The notes: generated from the letters alone by a model not told the origin. Counted from the first letter of the stretch, positions 1 to 5,178 are shown. The stretch: 5,178 bases of DNA from an uncultured Collinsella sp. (GCA_902489515.1 CABUAL010000145.1:1-5178), one strand, 5' to 3'. Numbers and translations are program-made.

Positions 1-6
1 TGCGCC

Positions 7-300
7 TCACCCCTCTCCGGCAACGTACACGGTCCGGCCGCTCTCGCAGTCAATGCTCTCCACGTCGCCGAATCCGATGCGGACGGCAGCCCATCCGCCC
101 CCGTCCTCCACCAAGGCATCGGCCTCGTCGCGTGCGTCCGAGACGAGTCGCCCGAGTTCGGGCGACCCCTCCGGAGCAGTACCCACCTCGAACGCCCCGC
201 CCTCGCCGCCCGACTCAAACTCGACGACGACAGTCAGCGCGACGGCTCCGCCCGGGGACTTGCCGAATCTGCCCACGGCGCCAACCTCGTCCATCTCCAT
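7..300 (-). CDS. Hypothetical acidic 97-residue protein
   Basis: I do not recognise this protein. It is a complete ORF of 97 residues with an ATG at 298-300 and a TGA at 7-9. The start is well supported: AGGAGGAGG lies 7 bases upstream, inside the last codons of the DUF2958 gene, and only 4 bases separate that gene's stop from this ATG, so the two are probably cotranscribed and translationally coupled. The product is rich in Asp, Glu, Gly, Ala and Val, has few basic residues and shows no signal peptide or membrane segment. Short alternating hydrophobic stretches (ALTVVVEFES near residues 20-30, AAVRIGF near 71-77, RTVYV near 89-93) suggest a small cytosolic fold rich in beta strand. The last codons read GGAGAGGGGTGA, which could serve as a ribosome binding site for another gene beyond the left edge. 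A second ATG two codons in is a less likely start. The gene call is fairly secure; the function is unknown. Confidence 0.75.
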   Translation of the reverse strand: MEMDEVGAVGRFGKSPGGAVALTVVVEFESGGEGGAFEVGTAPEGSPELGRLVSDARDEADALVEDGGGWAAVRIGFGDVESIDCESGRTVYVAGEG

Positions 301-304
301 GGAG

Positions 305-604
305 CTACCTCCTCCTGACGGCGCTGAGCGGCTTCGGCTCGAAGTGCTCGTCGCGCTCGACGGCGGCGAACCCCATCTGGCGGTTCAGCTCGGCCATCTC
401 CTTGATGCTGAAGTAGCCGAGCTCGTCGTCGTAGCCCTCGACGAGGCCGAACGCCTCGTCCGTCCCATCGAACTCGAGCAGCCACCAGTCCCATCCGTTC
501 ACGCACGAGAAGTAGTGGACGTATACTGTGGGGTCTTCCGCCCCGTCCTGCCCATAGAGCCTCGGCAGCCCCTCCGCAATCTCCCTCGTCATCAGCTCCT
601 GCAT
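305..604 (-). CDS. DUF2958 domain-containing protein
   Basis: This 99-residue protein matches the DUF2958 pattern along its whole length, as I recall the family: LPRLY at residues 13-17 (family form LPxLY), a Trp-rich strand WDWWLLEFD at 38-46, the core FGLVEGYDDELGYFSIKEM at 52-70, and ERDEHFEPKPLS at 83-94 (family form ERD..F.P..L). DUF2958 proteins are small, cytosolic and without an assigned biochemical activity; they are commonly carried on conjugative plasmids and integrative elements, which is a hint about this region. I chose the ATG at 602-604 because GGAGG sits 5 bases upstream (610-614) and the length then fits the single domain. Other possible starts are the ATG at 590-592, which overlaps the stop of a small upstream ORF as TGATG, and the ATG at 638-640. 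The reading frame stays open to an ATG at 710-712, but that extension is Arg-rich and unlike the family. It lies 4 bases upstream of the next gene in an apparent operon. Family assignment is from memory of the motif pattern. Confidence 0.85.
   Translation of the reverse strand: MQELMTREIAEGLPRLYGQDGAEDPTVYVHYFSCVNGWDWWLLEFDGTDEAFGLVEGYDDELGYFSIKEMAELNRQMGFAAVERDEHFEPKPLSAVRRR
308..316 (-). promoter_or_regulatory. Ribosome binding site of the 97-residue gene
   Basis: The minus strand reads AGGAGGAGG here, 7 bases before the ATG at 298-300. It coincides with the final Arg codons of the DUF2958 gene, so translation of that gene passes directly through the site. This fixes the start of the downstream gene and argues for coupled expression. 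Confidence 0.7.
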
Positions 605-741
605 GTCTTCCTCCGTTTCCGAGCACGCTGCCCTGAACATCTCGCCCTTGCGGGCAAAGCCGAATGGCGACGCCGCGCGTCGTCGTCGGCTTTGCTCCCT
701 GCAAAGCCGCACCGGAGCGAAGACGGGTCAAGGGAGTCCAT
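592..741 (-). CDS. Possible small basic protein or leader peptide, 49 residues
   Basis: An ATG at 739-741 opens a 49-codon ORF beginning MDSLDPSSLRCGFAGSK and ending RARKRRKTCRS. GGAGG lies exactly 5 bases upstream (747-751), one of the best-placed ribosome binding sites in the window. Its TGA stop overlaps an in-frame ATG of the DUF2958 gene as TGATG, and the preferred DUF2958 start (604) lies inside its 3' end. The product is strongly basic, with 14 Arg or Lys, most in the C-terminal half. The Asp-rich stretch in its middle comes from a GAC repeat in the stem-forming region. I recognise no family. It may be a real small protein, or a leader ORF whose translation controls the DUF2958 gene through the hairpins that lie inside it. 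It could also be a chance ORF in GC-rich DNA. The evidence is the start signal and the geometry, not homology. Confidence 0.4.
   Translation of the reverse strand: MDSLDPSSLRCGFAGSKADDDARRRHSALPARARCSGQRARKRRKTCRS
654..695 (-). repeat. Alternative hairpin, 10-bp inverted repeat sharing an arm with 687-709
   Basis: GCAAAGCCGA at 654-663 and TCGGCTTTGC at 686-695 are exact reverse complements. Between them CGACG (668-672) and CGTCG (678-682) add an inner 5-bp stem. The arm at 686-695 is also needed for the 687-709 hairpin, so an RNA could hold only one of the two. Just downstream on the minus strand a small GCCC-GCAA-GGGC hairpin abuts the ATG at 638-640. Confidence 0.45.
687..709 (-). promoter_or_regulatory. 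Leader hairpin, perfect 9-bp stem with 5-base loop
   Basis: On the minus strand CGGCTTTGC (701-709) is followed by a 5-base loop and GCAAAGCCG (687-695), a perfect 9-bp stem. It lies in the leader of the DUF2958 gene and inside the 49-codon ORF (about codons 11-18). The 687-695 arm can instead pair with a third copy of the element at 654-662, so the two structures exclude each other. No U-tract follows, so it is not itself a classical terminator. The pairing is directly visible; a regulatory role is inferred. Confidence 0.5.
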
Positions 742-746
742 GACGA

Positions 747-751
747 CCTCC
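747..751 (-). promoter_or_regulatory. Ribosome binding site of the 49-codon ORF
   Basis: The minus strand reads GGAGG, 5 bases before the ATG at 739-741. The wider context GGTGGAGGTCGTC is a strong Shine-Dalgarno match. It is the main reason for listing the small ORF. Confidence 0.45.
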
Positions 752-840
752 ACCAACCGGAGCGGAGCGGAGGTTTGTGCGGGGTCTCATGGGCCCCTTG
801 ACGCGGCGTAGCGGAGGTGCCACCCACGTAACGGATACGA

Positions 841-850
841 GGTCATGACC
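841..850. repeat. Perfect 10-bp palindrome
   Basis: GGTCATGACC is its own reverse complement. It lies 100 bases upstream of the 49-codon ORF and about 240 upstream of the DUF2958 start. Size and position would suit a dimeric repressor's operator, but there is no second copy in the intergenic region and no regulator gene in the window, so this could be chance. Confidence 0.3.
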
Positions 851-897
851 GGCGAATGCCACCGAAACGCTTGAAATCATTGGTCAAGACTGAAGAG

Positions 898-926
898 AGG
901 CGGCCGCCCCTAACGGACGGCCGCCT
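898..926 (-). terminator. Probable terminator after the mod-res operon
   Basis: AGGCGGCCG (898-906) and CGGCCGCCT (918-926) form a perfect 9-bp GC-rich stem with an 11-base loop, 68 bases beyond the res stop codon. On the minus strand the stem is followed by CTCTCTTCAGTCTT, which is pyrimidine-rich but not a clean U-tract, so termination may be inefficient. The position fits separation of the restriction operon from the small-gene cluster. The stem is symmetric and would also form on the plus strand, but there it is not followed by Ts and no plus-strand gene leads into it. Confidence 0.6.
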
Positions 927-993
927 TAGCGAGCCTTACTAATTCGGTTCTTGTATATGATCCGAGACGCCCGCTAGGCAAATCCCGACAATC

Positions 994-3903
994 CTAGTGA
1001 TAGTCGTTTGCGAAGGAGCCGTAGAAGAGCGCCTTACAGTCGACATCGCTGTAGCCCATCACGGCATCCTGCACATCGGATCGCAAGAGGTTGAGCACCT
1101 TGTACACGCCCTCGCCCATATCCCCGACGAAGAGTACCTGCTTGAACACATCGGGATAATCGCGCAGATAGGTCACATAGCCCCTAAGCTTTGCTAGCGT
1201 GTCGCCGAGGAACTCGCCATGAGGGTCAACGATGGACGGCCTGATGACGCCCGCTGCATCCTTCACGAAGAAGAGGAAGTCTGGATGCAGGGCCTTGCGT
1301 CCCACCGAAGACATGTACGGAATCGAAAACGCCTTGGCAGACATGCTGCCCGACGGATTGCGATAGAAGGCAACCGTGCGATTCTTTGCCAATTCGTTCC
1401 TAACGATATAGTCTTCCGCCGGGTTCAGGTCGAGCGGGCAGAGGCCGTCCTCTTTCTGCACGATATGGCACGGATATTTAGCGAAGTCGTCCGACGTGCT
1501 GGTAGACGTGGGCCACTCTATCTTTGTGAGGCGCTTGCCTTCGGTTTCACGGGCCAGCTCGTCGTAGCGCTGCTTTGCCGCGTCGTTAAGGTAGTCATAA
1601 TCGCCAGATCCATCGACCTTATCGAAGTATTCCTTTCGGCATTGAGCCGCCCAGCCCTCGAGCGCATCAACGATGGCCTGCGTGCGCACCGCTGCGGCAA
1701 GGCGCAGATCGCACTCGGGGCGCCCAAGCTCCTTGAAGTTGGCGCGACGATACTCATTCGCAAACTCCTTAGTGAAATGCATGTCGGCGTCGCGGGCGGC
1801 CTTTCTGAGGCCCTCGGCGTCCGTGCGGGCCTCCTCCTGCTCCTGGTCCTCGGTCTCGTTGAGCTTGTCGAGCGTGATCTTGACGGTCTCGGCAACCTCT
1901 ACGTCGTGTTTGGCTTCGCGGTACTCGTCCTCGTTAGCAACGATGTATCCCTTGAGCTTCTGGACGAACTGTTTTTTCACGTCGGCCGCGGCATTGACAT
2001 CGAGGCCAGTCTCGACAAGCAGAGTCGCCGTCTTAACCAGGCTCTGGAATTCGTTCCTGGCCTTTTTCGGAATGCGCTGCACGGGGATGGAATCGAAGGC
2101 TGTGCGGATGCCCTGCCACTCCTGATGCGTGAAAGACTGCTCGCGCTTGGTGGGCGGCTTGGGCTTTGCCATGGGCACGGGTATTACGGCCGAGACGGGC
2201 TGGGTCGGCTCGGTCTGTGCGGAACTTGGCTCAGGTGTCGCAGGTTGCTGCGGGGCAGACGCTGCAACGTAGTTGCCCGTTGCGGGCTGAGGCGCCGGCT
2301 CCGCTTCTGGCGCCGGGACGTCGACGGACCTGACCGCCGAGGCAAGCGAGGGCTGCGCTCCCTGCATGTCCAACGGCTCCTGAATCGCGATGCCGGCAAG
2401 CGGCGCCTGGTAGCTGGGTTGTGCCTGCCGCGCCGCCTCGATGGCTTTCTCGTTCTCCTCGTACGCCTTGAGCTCCTGTTGGTAGTCGGCTTCGGACTTG
2501 GGCGCAGCCGCCGTGATAGTCACGGGGTTGAGAACGATGTTCTGCTTGCCGATGGAGCTCTCGCCCATGTCGTCCTTGCGGCCCATGAGGTAGTCGACCA
2601 CGTCCTGAGTGCTCTCGGGATTGAACTGGGGCAAGTAGCAGGCGACGGAGTTCAAAAGATCATCGGATTCGATGCGCCGCGCAAGTGGAGTGCGTACCAT
2701 ACGTCCCACGAGCTGTGCGATATAGGTCGAGTCCGAACGCCTGCGCTGCGAGAAGATGACCTCCGCTCGCGGGCAGTCCCATCCGTTGGAGACAGCCTCC
2801 TTGGCGAAGAGCACGCGAATGCGCGAGGTGTCCTGAACGAACTCGGGTTCGACATAGGGAATAAGGTATTTTCCCGCCGCGATGTCCTTATGCTCGCCGA
2901 AGACGTTGGCGAACGACATCGCCTCGGAAAGGCCGGGGACCAGGCCCGTGATCTGGTCGCACATCTCAGCCAGGGCCGAGTTGCTCACGTTGTCCACCGC
3001 TTGGATGAGCAGCAGCGGGTTGACGGGGCTTTCGCCCTCACGGGCACAGTACTCGCCCCATTCGCGGCAAGTCAGGGCATAGCGCTCGCACGCCATAGTG
3101 AGGTACTGGTGCTCGACCGGGTCGTCCTTCTCTGGCACGCGCAACTCGATGATGTCCTTGAGCAGACCTGACTCCTGGACCTCGCGAGGGGTCACAGCGA
3201 CCTTTGGCATACGTACGCGATCGGCGCGCTGGTCCATGGCCGCCTCGAACCTCTGCGGCGTGGCAGAGACCCCGACGACGATGGGCATCGCTGCACGGCC
3301 GTCGAGCCCATCAATGAGGCTGGCGTAGATCGTCGCGGTGCCGCGCTCGCTCGAGGCATTGGCCCCCAGACCGCGATGGGCCTCGTCTATGAACAGATAG
3401 AGGTTACGCTCCGGGTCCCTGATGGTGCGGTCAAGGATGTCCCAGAACACACGGCCGGAGTTGGCCTCACTACCCTTGGTGAGCAGGCCGTTCTTACTGA
3501 GTAGGTCCTTGCTGAGGAAATAGACGTGGCGCGGCTCGAGAATGTCGTGCGCGGCTCCGAAGTCGTTGGTAATTGTGACCAGGTGGCGCCTGTCAAGGAT
3601 GCTGTCTGCTAGCTTGTCCGCCACGTTTGAGAAACGCACGCTCGTCTGCTCGTTCAGGCTCGGGGAATCCGAGAGCCAAAGAACGACGGCATTCTCGTCG
3701 GGCATGAGGCTCAGATCGTCGTCTCCGAAGAAGAGCGCTTCGATCGTCGCTGCGCACATGACCGTTTTGCCCGACCCCGTGGGAGATGCGAGGCATATCG
3801 AGGACAGCTCGCCGTCCTGCTCGTAGCGTCGGCGCATCGACTGCAACTTGTTCGCCAGGGTCGCGACCGCACAGGCTTGGAAATCCTTAAGTTCGACTCT
3901 CAT
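994..3903 (-). CDS. res: Type III-like restriction enzyme Res subunit (SF2 helicase plus nuclease)
   Basis: The 969-residue product is the ATP-dependent restriction subunit expected to pair with the adjacent methyltransferase, moving or switching along DNA after ATP hydrolysis and cutting unmodified DNA. Helicase motifs are in canonical order: a Q-like LKDFQACAV at 5-13, Walker A PTGSGKT at 41-47, DEAH at 173-176, SAT at 213-215, motif V SNGWDCPRA at 372-380 and motif VI QLVGRMVRTP at 397-406. A short coiled-coil-like segment (about 472-494) leads into a Pro/Ala/Gln-rich linker (about 495-588), then a charged helical region (about 590-790) and a C-terminal nuclease-like domain with HPDF at 873-876 and IVDPHG at 891-896. 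The second motif has His where PD-(D/E)XK enzymes have the catalytic Lys; K905 in AKLRG may substitute. Length is normal for type III Res. The start is the ATG at 3901-3903, 2 bases after the mod stop with GAGG 5 bases upstream; a further in-frame ATG at 4039-4041 lies inside mod and is rejected. The gene looks intact. Type III is the best label, but a related helicase-methylase system without strict type III biochemistry is possible. Confidence 0.9.
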   Translation of the reverse strand: MRVELKDFQACAVATLANKLQSMRRRYEQDGELSSICLASPTGSGKTVMCAATIEALFFGDDDLSLMPDENAVVLWLSDSPSLNEQTSVRFSNVADKLADSILDRRHLVTITNDFGAAHDILEPRHVYFLSKDLLSKNGLLTKGSEANSGRVFWDILDRTIRDPERNLYLFIDEAHRGLGANASSERGTATIYASLIDGLDGRAAMPIVVGVSATPQRFEAAMDQRADRVRMPKVAVTPREVQESGLLKDIIELRVPEKDDPVEHQYLTMACERYALTCREWGEYCAREGESPVNPLLLIQAVDNVSNSALAEMCDQITGLVPGLSEAMSFANVFGEHKDIAAGKYLIPYVEPEFVQDTSRIRVLFAKEAVSNGWDCPRAEVIFSQRRRSDSTYIAQLVGRMVRTPLARRIESDDLLNSVACYLPQFNPESTQDVVDYLMGRKDDMGESSIGKQNIVLNPVTITAAAPKSEADYQQELKAYEENEKAIEAARQAQPSYQAPLAGIAIQEPLDMQGAQPSLASAVRSVDVPAPEAEPAPQPATGNYVAASAPQQPATPEPSSAQTEPTQPVSAVIPVPMAKPKPPTKREQSFTHQEWQGIRTAFDSIPVQRIPKKARNEFQSLVKTATLLVETGLDVNAAADVKKQFVQKLKGYIVANEDEYREAKHDVEVAETVKITLDKLNETEDQEQEEARTDAEGLRKAARDADMHFTKEFANEYRRANFKELGRPECDLRLAAAVRTQAIVDALEGWAAQCRKEYFDKVDGSGDYDYLNDAAKQRYDELARETEGKRLTKIEWPTSTSTSDDFAKYPCHIVQKEDGLCPLDLNPAEDYIVRNELAKNRTVAFYRNPSGSMSAKAFSIPYMSSVGRKALHPDFLFFVKDAAGVIRPSIVDPHGEFLGDTLAKLRGYVTYLRDYPDVFKQVLFVGDMGEGVYKVLNLLRSDVQDAVMGYSDVDCKALFYGSFANDYH
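1189..1290 (-). other. Res nuclease-like core with PD...DPH motif
   Basis: This stretch encodes Res residues 872-905. HPDFLFF carries the Pro-Asp pair (D875), and 18 residues later comes IVDPHG (D893, P894, H895), then AKLRG with K905. The spacing fits motifs II and III of a PD-(D/E)XK nuclease, but the position normally held by Lys is His. I have an impression that DPHG recurs in a subgroup of Res-like helicases next to methylases, which would make it a subfamily trait and not damage. That is recollection, not a search result. Confidence 0.55.
2140..2421 (-). other. Pro/Ala/Gln-rich interdomain linker in Res
   Basis: Residues about 495-588 of Res are low in complexity and rich in Pro, Ala, Gln, Ser and Glu, for example APEAEPAPQPATG and PQQPATPEPSS, ending in a basic PMAKPKPPTKREQ. 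This is probably a disordered tether between the helicase core and the C-terminal part. There is no frameshift or stop in it. Such linkers vary in length between relatives, so this would be the least conserved part of the gene. Confidence 0.6.
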
Positions 3904-3905
3904 GT

Positions 3906-5178
3906 TTACCTCACCGCATCCTCGGCGGCAATCTTGAACGATTGCAGGTAGTTCTCGTACAGGCGGACGACGTCGAGCCCAGGCAGTTGTGCCTTGACGG
4001 AGGCGTATCGAGCCGTGTCGTCCGTGATCACATAGGCGCACCCTATGCTGGCATTCTGCTTGACGGCTTCTATGAAAGCGCCGACCGAAGCAAAGTCGAA
4101 GAGGACGGCGTAGGCGTCGGCCATGGCAAAGCCCGGCTGCTCGTGCTTGATGATGCTGCCACGCGAACCAGCGCGCAGCCAGAGCAGGGGCGCGATCTCC
4201 TCGAAGGCCACGCCCAGCTCGACGGCGTCCGGGTCTTCGTAGGTGAGGTCAAAGAAGACGGCGTTTTCCTCGAAGCCGTCGGCCATGGGGAACTCGTCGG
4301 TGAACTTGTAGTCACCCTTGATGGAATCGCCCTCGGGCGTCTTGCCCGTGATGGCCGCCGTGACGCGTGGTTTGGTAACGTACTGGCAGATGCCCAGCGC
4401 CTCCCATTCGGGGTCGCCCTGGCGAAGACCGCGCTTGGTGAGCTTTTTGGATTCGTCCTCGGAGACCTCGTTATTCGTTACGCTGATGGAGCGCCTGCGC
4501 CCGCCGTCCTGATGGTTCAAGCGCATGACGGCATGTGCCGTGGTGCCCGATCCTGAGAAGAAATCGACTACAAGGGCGTCGGGCTTGTCGGCAACAACGG
4601 AAGCGATTGAGAGCTCGGTCGCATAAAGGGACTTTGGAAATGTGAAGCGCCTATCGCCGATGAACTTTTTGATATATCGGCTCCCGTATTCACCGGCAGA
4701 GAACTGCGTGCCACTCCAAACAGTTGTTGGAATGGCAGAGCGCTCTCCCTGCTCTTCGAGAAGCAAGGACCCATCCTCAGCCTTGCCGATGAGTTTAATT
4801 TCTCCATTCTTGAGACGCTCCTCTTGGGAATCTCCTAGGTAAAGGAGGGAGTACCGATCACTCTTTTTGTTGTACTCACCTACTTTTGCGCACCCGCGAT
4901 CAAGCTTGGCCTGTAGAGCATTCTGGGAGATCCTCCAAGTCGCCTCTCGGCCATCGGTCCTAATAGGCCAAACTGCCCTGAGACCCGTTTTTGTCGGTAT
5001 CTTTGTCCAGTCTTGTTCAAGGGGGAGAGAAGCGCCGAGCTCCTTAATTGTCGCGGTCTCCTCATCGATATAGATGGGATAGAAGAGGTTCGGCCTTGCG
5101 GTGCGAGCGGCATTGGGACCGCCCCTCAGCAGCCGCTCAACGATTACGTTGACGGCTCCGACGCCTATCGCCACTCCA
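3906..5178 (-). CDS. mod: Type III-like DNA methyltransferase Mod subunit, N-terminus outside the window
   Basis: This is the C-terminal 423 codons of a DNA adenine or cytosine N-methyltransferase that would modify the recognition site and give Res its specificity. The frame is open through the right edge (a GTG at 5172-5174 is preceded by a sense codon), so the gene is partial. Numbering from that GTG, motif I DFFSGSGTTAH is at 204-214, preceded by FTFPKSLYATEL at 178-188, the usual PK region just before motif I, and followed by SVTNNEV at 231-237. Motif I lying late in the protein is the beta-class order, so the DPPY motif should lie upstream, outside the window. Residues about 80-185 (WRISQNAL onward) would belong to the target-recognition part; their DNA is only about 50% GC. 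After the methylase fold there is an extension of about 115 residues with FDLTYEDPDAVELG, FEEIAPLLWLRAG and a C-terminal LYENYLQSFKIA. It ends in TAA 2 bases before res. Assignment to a methylase is firm; target base and site cannot be read from the sequence. Confidence 0.9.
   Translation of the reverse strand, partial: GVAIGVGAVNVIVERLLRGGPNAARTARPNLFYPIYIDEETATIKELGASLPLEQDWTKIPTKTGLRAVWPIRTDGREATWRISQNALQAKLDRGCAKVGEYNKKSDRYSLLYLGDSQEERLKNGEIKLIGKAEDGSLLLEEQGERSAIPTTVWSGTQFSAGEYGSRYIKKFIGDRRFTFPKSLYATELSIASVVADKPDALVVDFFSGSGTTAHAVMRLNHQDGGRRRSISVTNNEVSEDESKKLTKRGLRQGDPEWEALGICQYVTKPRVTAAITGKTPEGDSIKGDYKFTDEFPMADGFEENAVFFDLTYEDPDAVELGVAFEEIAPLLWLRAGSRGSIIKHEQPGFAMADAYAVLFDFASVGAFIEAVKQNASIGCAYVITDDTARYASVKAQLPGLDVVRLYENYLQSFKIAAEDAVR
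3909..3912 (-). promoter_or_regulatory. Ribosome binding site of res, overlapping the end of mod
   Basis: The minus strand reads GAGG-TAAAC-ATG. The GAGG is formed by the last two mod codons, TAA is the mod stop and ATG the res start. This decides the res start and indicates translational coupling, so that Res is made only as ribosomes finish Mod. Confidence 0.65.
3909..4262 (-). other. C-terminal extension domain of Mod
   Basis: Residues about 305-422 of the visible Mod follow the conserved methylase fold and contain no methylase motif. The segment has FEEIAPLLWLRAGSRG, then YAVLFDFASVGAFIEAVKQ, YVITDD and LYENYLQSF, an alternating hydrophobic and acidic pattern suggesting an alpha/beta fold. 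I recall similar ends in methylases paired with DEAH helicases of this type. A role in binding Res is a plausible inference, since the segment appears specific to paired systems. Confidence 0.5.

Larger units (their letters stand above)
742..993. other. Intergenic region between res and the small-gene cluster
   Basis: About 250 bases hold no gene I can support. From right to left on the minus strand there is an AT-rich stretch after the res stop (about 935-993), the GC-rich hairpin at 898-926, a short inverted repeat (CTTGA 870-874 with TCAAG 884-888), the palindrome at 841-850, and GC-rich sequence with three pentamer repeats GGAGC/GGAGC/GGAGG at 759-773. The 9-base ACCGGAGCG occurs at 756-764 and again at 711-719. 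A 20-codon ORF (ATG at 788-790, stop at 728-730) overlaps the 49-codon ORF, but its ribosome binding site is poor. A promoter for the small-gene cluster should lie in this stretch, but no convincing -35/-10 pair is visible. Confidence 0.6.

Noticed and set aside
605..712. Extension of the DUF2958 protein to an ATG at 712 (135 residues)
   Set aside because: The added 36 residues (SRRRRAASPFGF and so on) lie over the hairpin region, do not fit the family, and the ATG at 604 has a better ribosome binding site.
53..811. 252-codon plus-strand ORF across the small-gene cluster
   Set aside because: It runs antisense to the DUF2958 gene and the 97-residue gene, both of which have good ribosome binding sites and one a family match. 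Its product is Pro/Ser/Thr-rich without a domain.
865..887. Possible minus-strand promoter starting with TTGACC at 882-887
   Set aside because: TTGACC resembles a -35 box, but at 17-base spacing the -10 position reads CGGTGG, which is not a credible -10 element.
1219..3171. 650-codon open frame on the plus strand opposite res
   Set aside because: It is codon-aligned with res on the opposite strand, so it stays open simply because res avoids TTA, CTA and TCA codons, as GC-rich genes do. The product is low in complexity (Leu, Arg, Gly), shows no domain, and res has full family motifs.
3904..4041. N-terminal extension of Res by 46 residues to an ATG at 4041
   Set aside because: The extension lies inside the mod coding region in another frame and its sequence is Arg-rich and unlike the family. 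The ATG at 3903 has GAGG at 5 bases and begins with the conserved MRVELKDFQ.
3942..4556. 204-codon plus-strand ORF opposite mod
   Set aside because: Antisense shadow of a gene with clear methylase motifs; no ribosome binding site or domain evidence.
3906..5178. Apparent lack of a DPPY motif in Mod, suggesting an inactive enzyme
   Set aside because: In beta-class methylases DPPY precedes motif I, and the frame is open at the right edge, so the motif is expected outside the window.
1..5178. CRISPR arrays, tRNA or rRNA genes, insertion sequences
   Set aside because: Reading both strands I found no regularly spaced direct repeats, no cloverleaf pattern, no conserved rRNA segments and no transposase or terminal inverted repeats.

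Overview
The window is GC-rich (hand counts give about 70% at the left edge and 60-68% over most of the two large genes). All genes I accept lie on the minus strand, so the biological order runs from high to low coordinates. The base composition, strong GGAGG-type ribosome binding sites and mix of a restriction system with small mobile-element-type genes suggest an accessory region (integrative or conjugative element, plasmid or defence island) of a high-GC bacterium. A gut-type actinomycete such as a member of the Coriobacteriia is a guess; nothing here fixes the taxon.

Right two thirds (5178 down to 994): a two-gene restriction-modification operon in the type III order, mod then res. The mod gene runs off the right edge, so its N-terminal part with the expected DPPY motif is not visible. 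What remains holds the probable target-recognition region, the AdoMet-binding motif DFFSGSGTT and a C-terminal extension of about 115 residues. Two bases after its stop codon, res begins. It encodes a complete 969-residue SF2 helicase/nuclease with PTGSGKT, DEAH, SAT, SNGWDCPRA and QLVGRMVR motifs, a long Pro/Ala/Gln-rich linker and a C-terminal PD...DPH nuclease-like motif. Mod would methylate the recognition site and, with Res, form the cutting complex that attacks incoming unmodified DNA.

Middle (993 down to 742): about 250 bases without a convincing gene. They hold a 9-bp GC-rich hairpin that probably ends the res transcript, a 10-bp perfect palindrome and short GC-rich repeats.

Left (741 down to 7): a cluster of small genes. 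A 49-codon basic ORF with a very good ribosome binding site overlaps the start of a 99-residue DUF2958 protein. That gene is followed after 4 bases by a 97-residue acidic protein of unknown function. The DUF2958 leader contains three copies of a 9-bp element that can form two mutually exclusive hairpins, an attenuator-like layout. This is the most unusual regulatory structure in the window.

Most of the window is a recognisable system. The points least explained by known families are the D-x-H nuclease motif of Res, the C-terminal domain of Mod, and the nested small ORF with switching hairpins.
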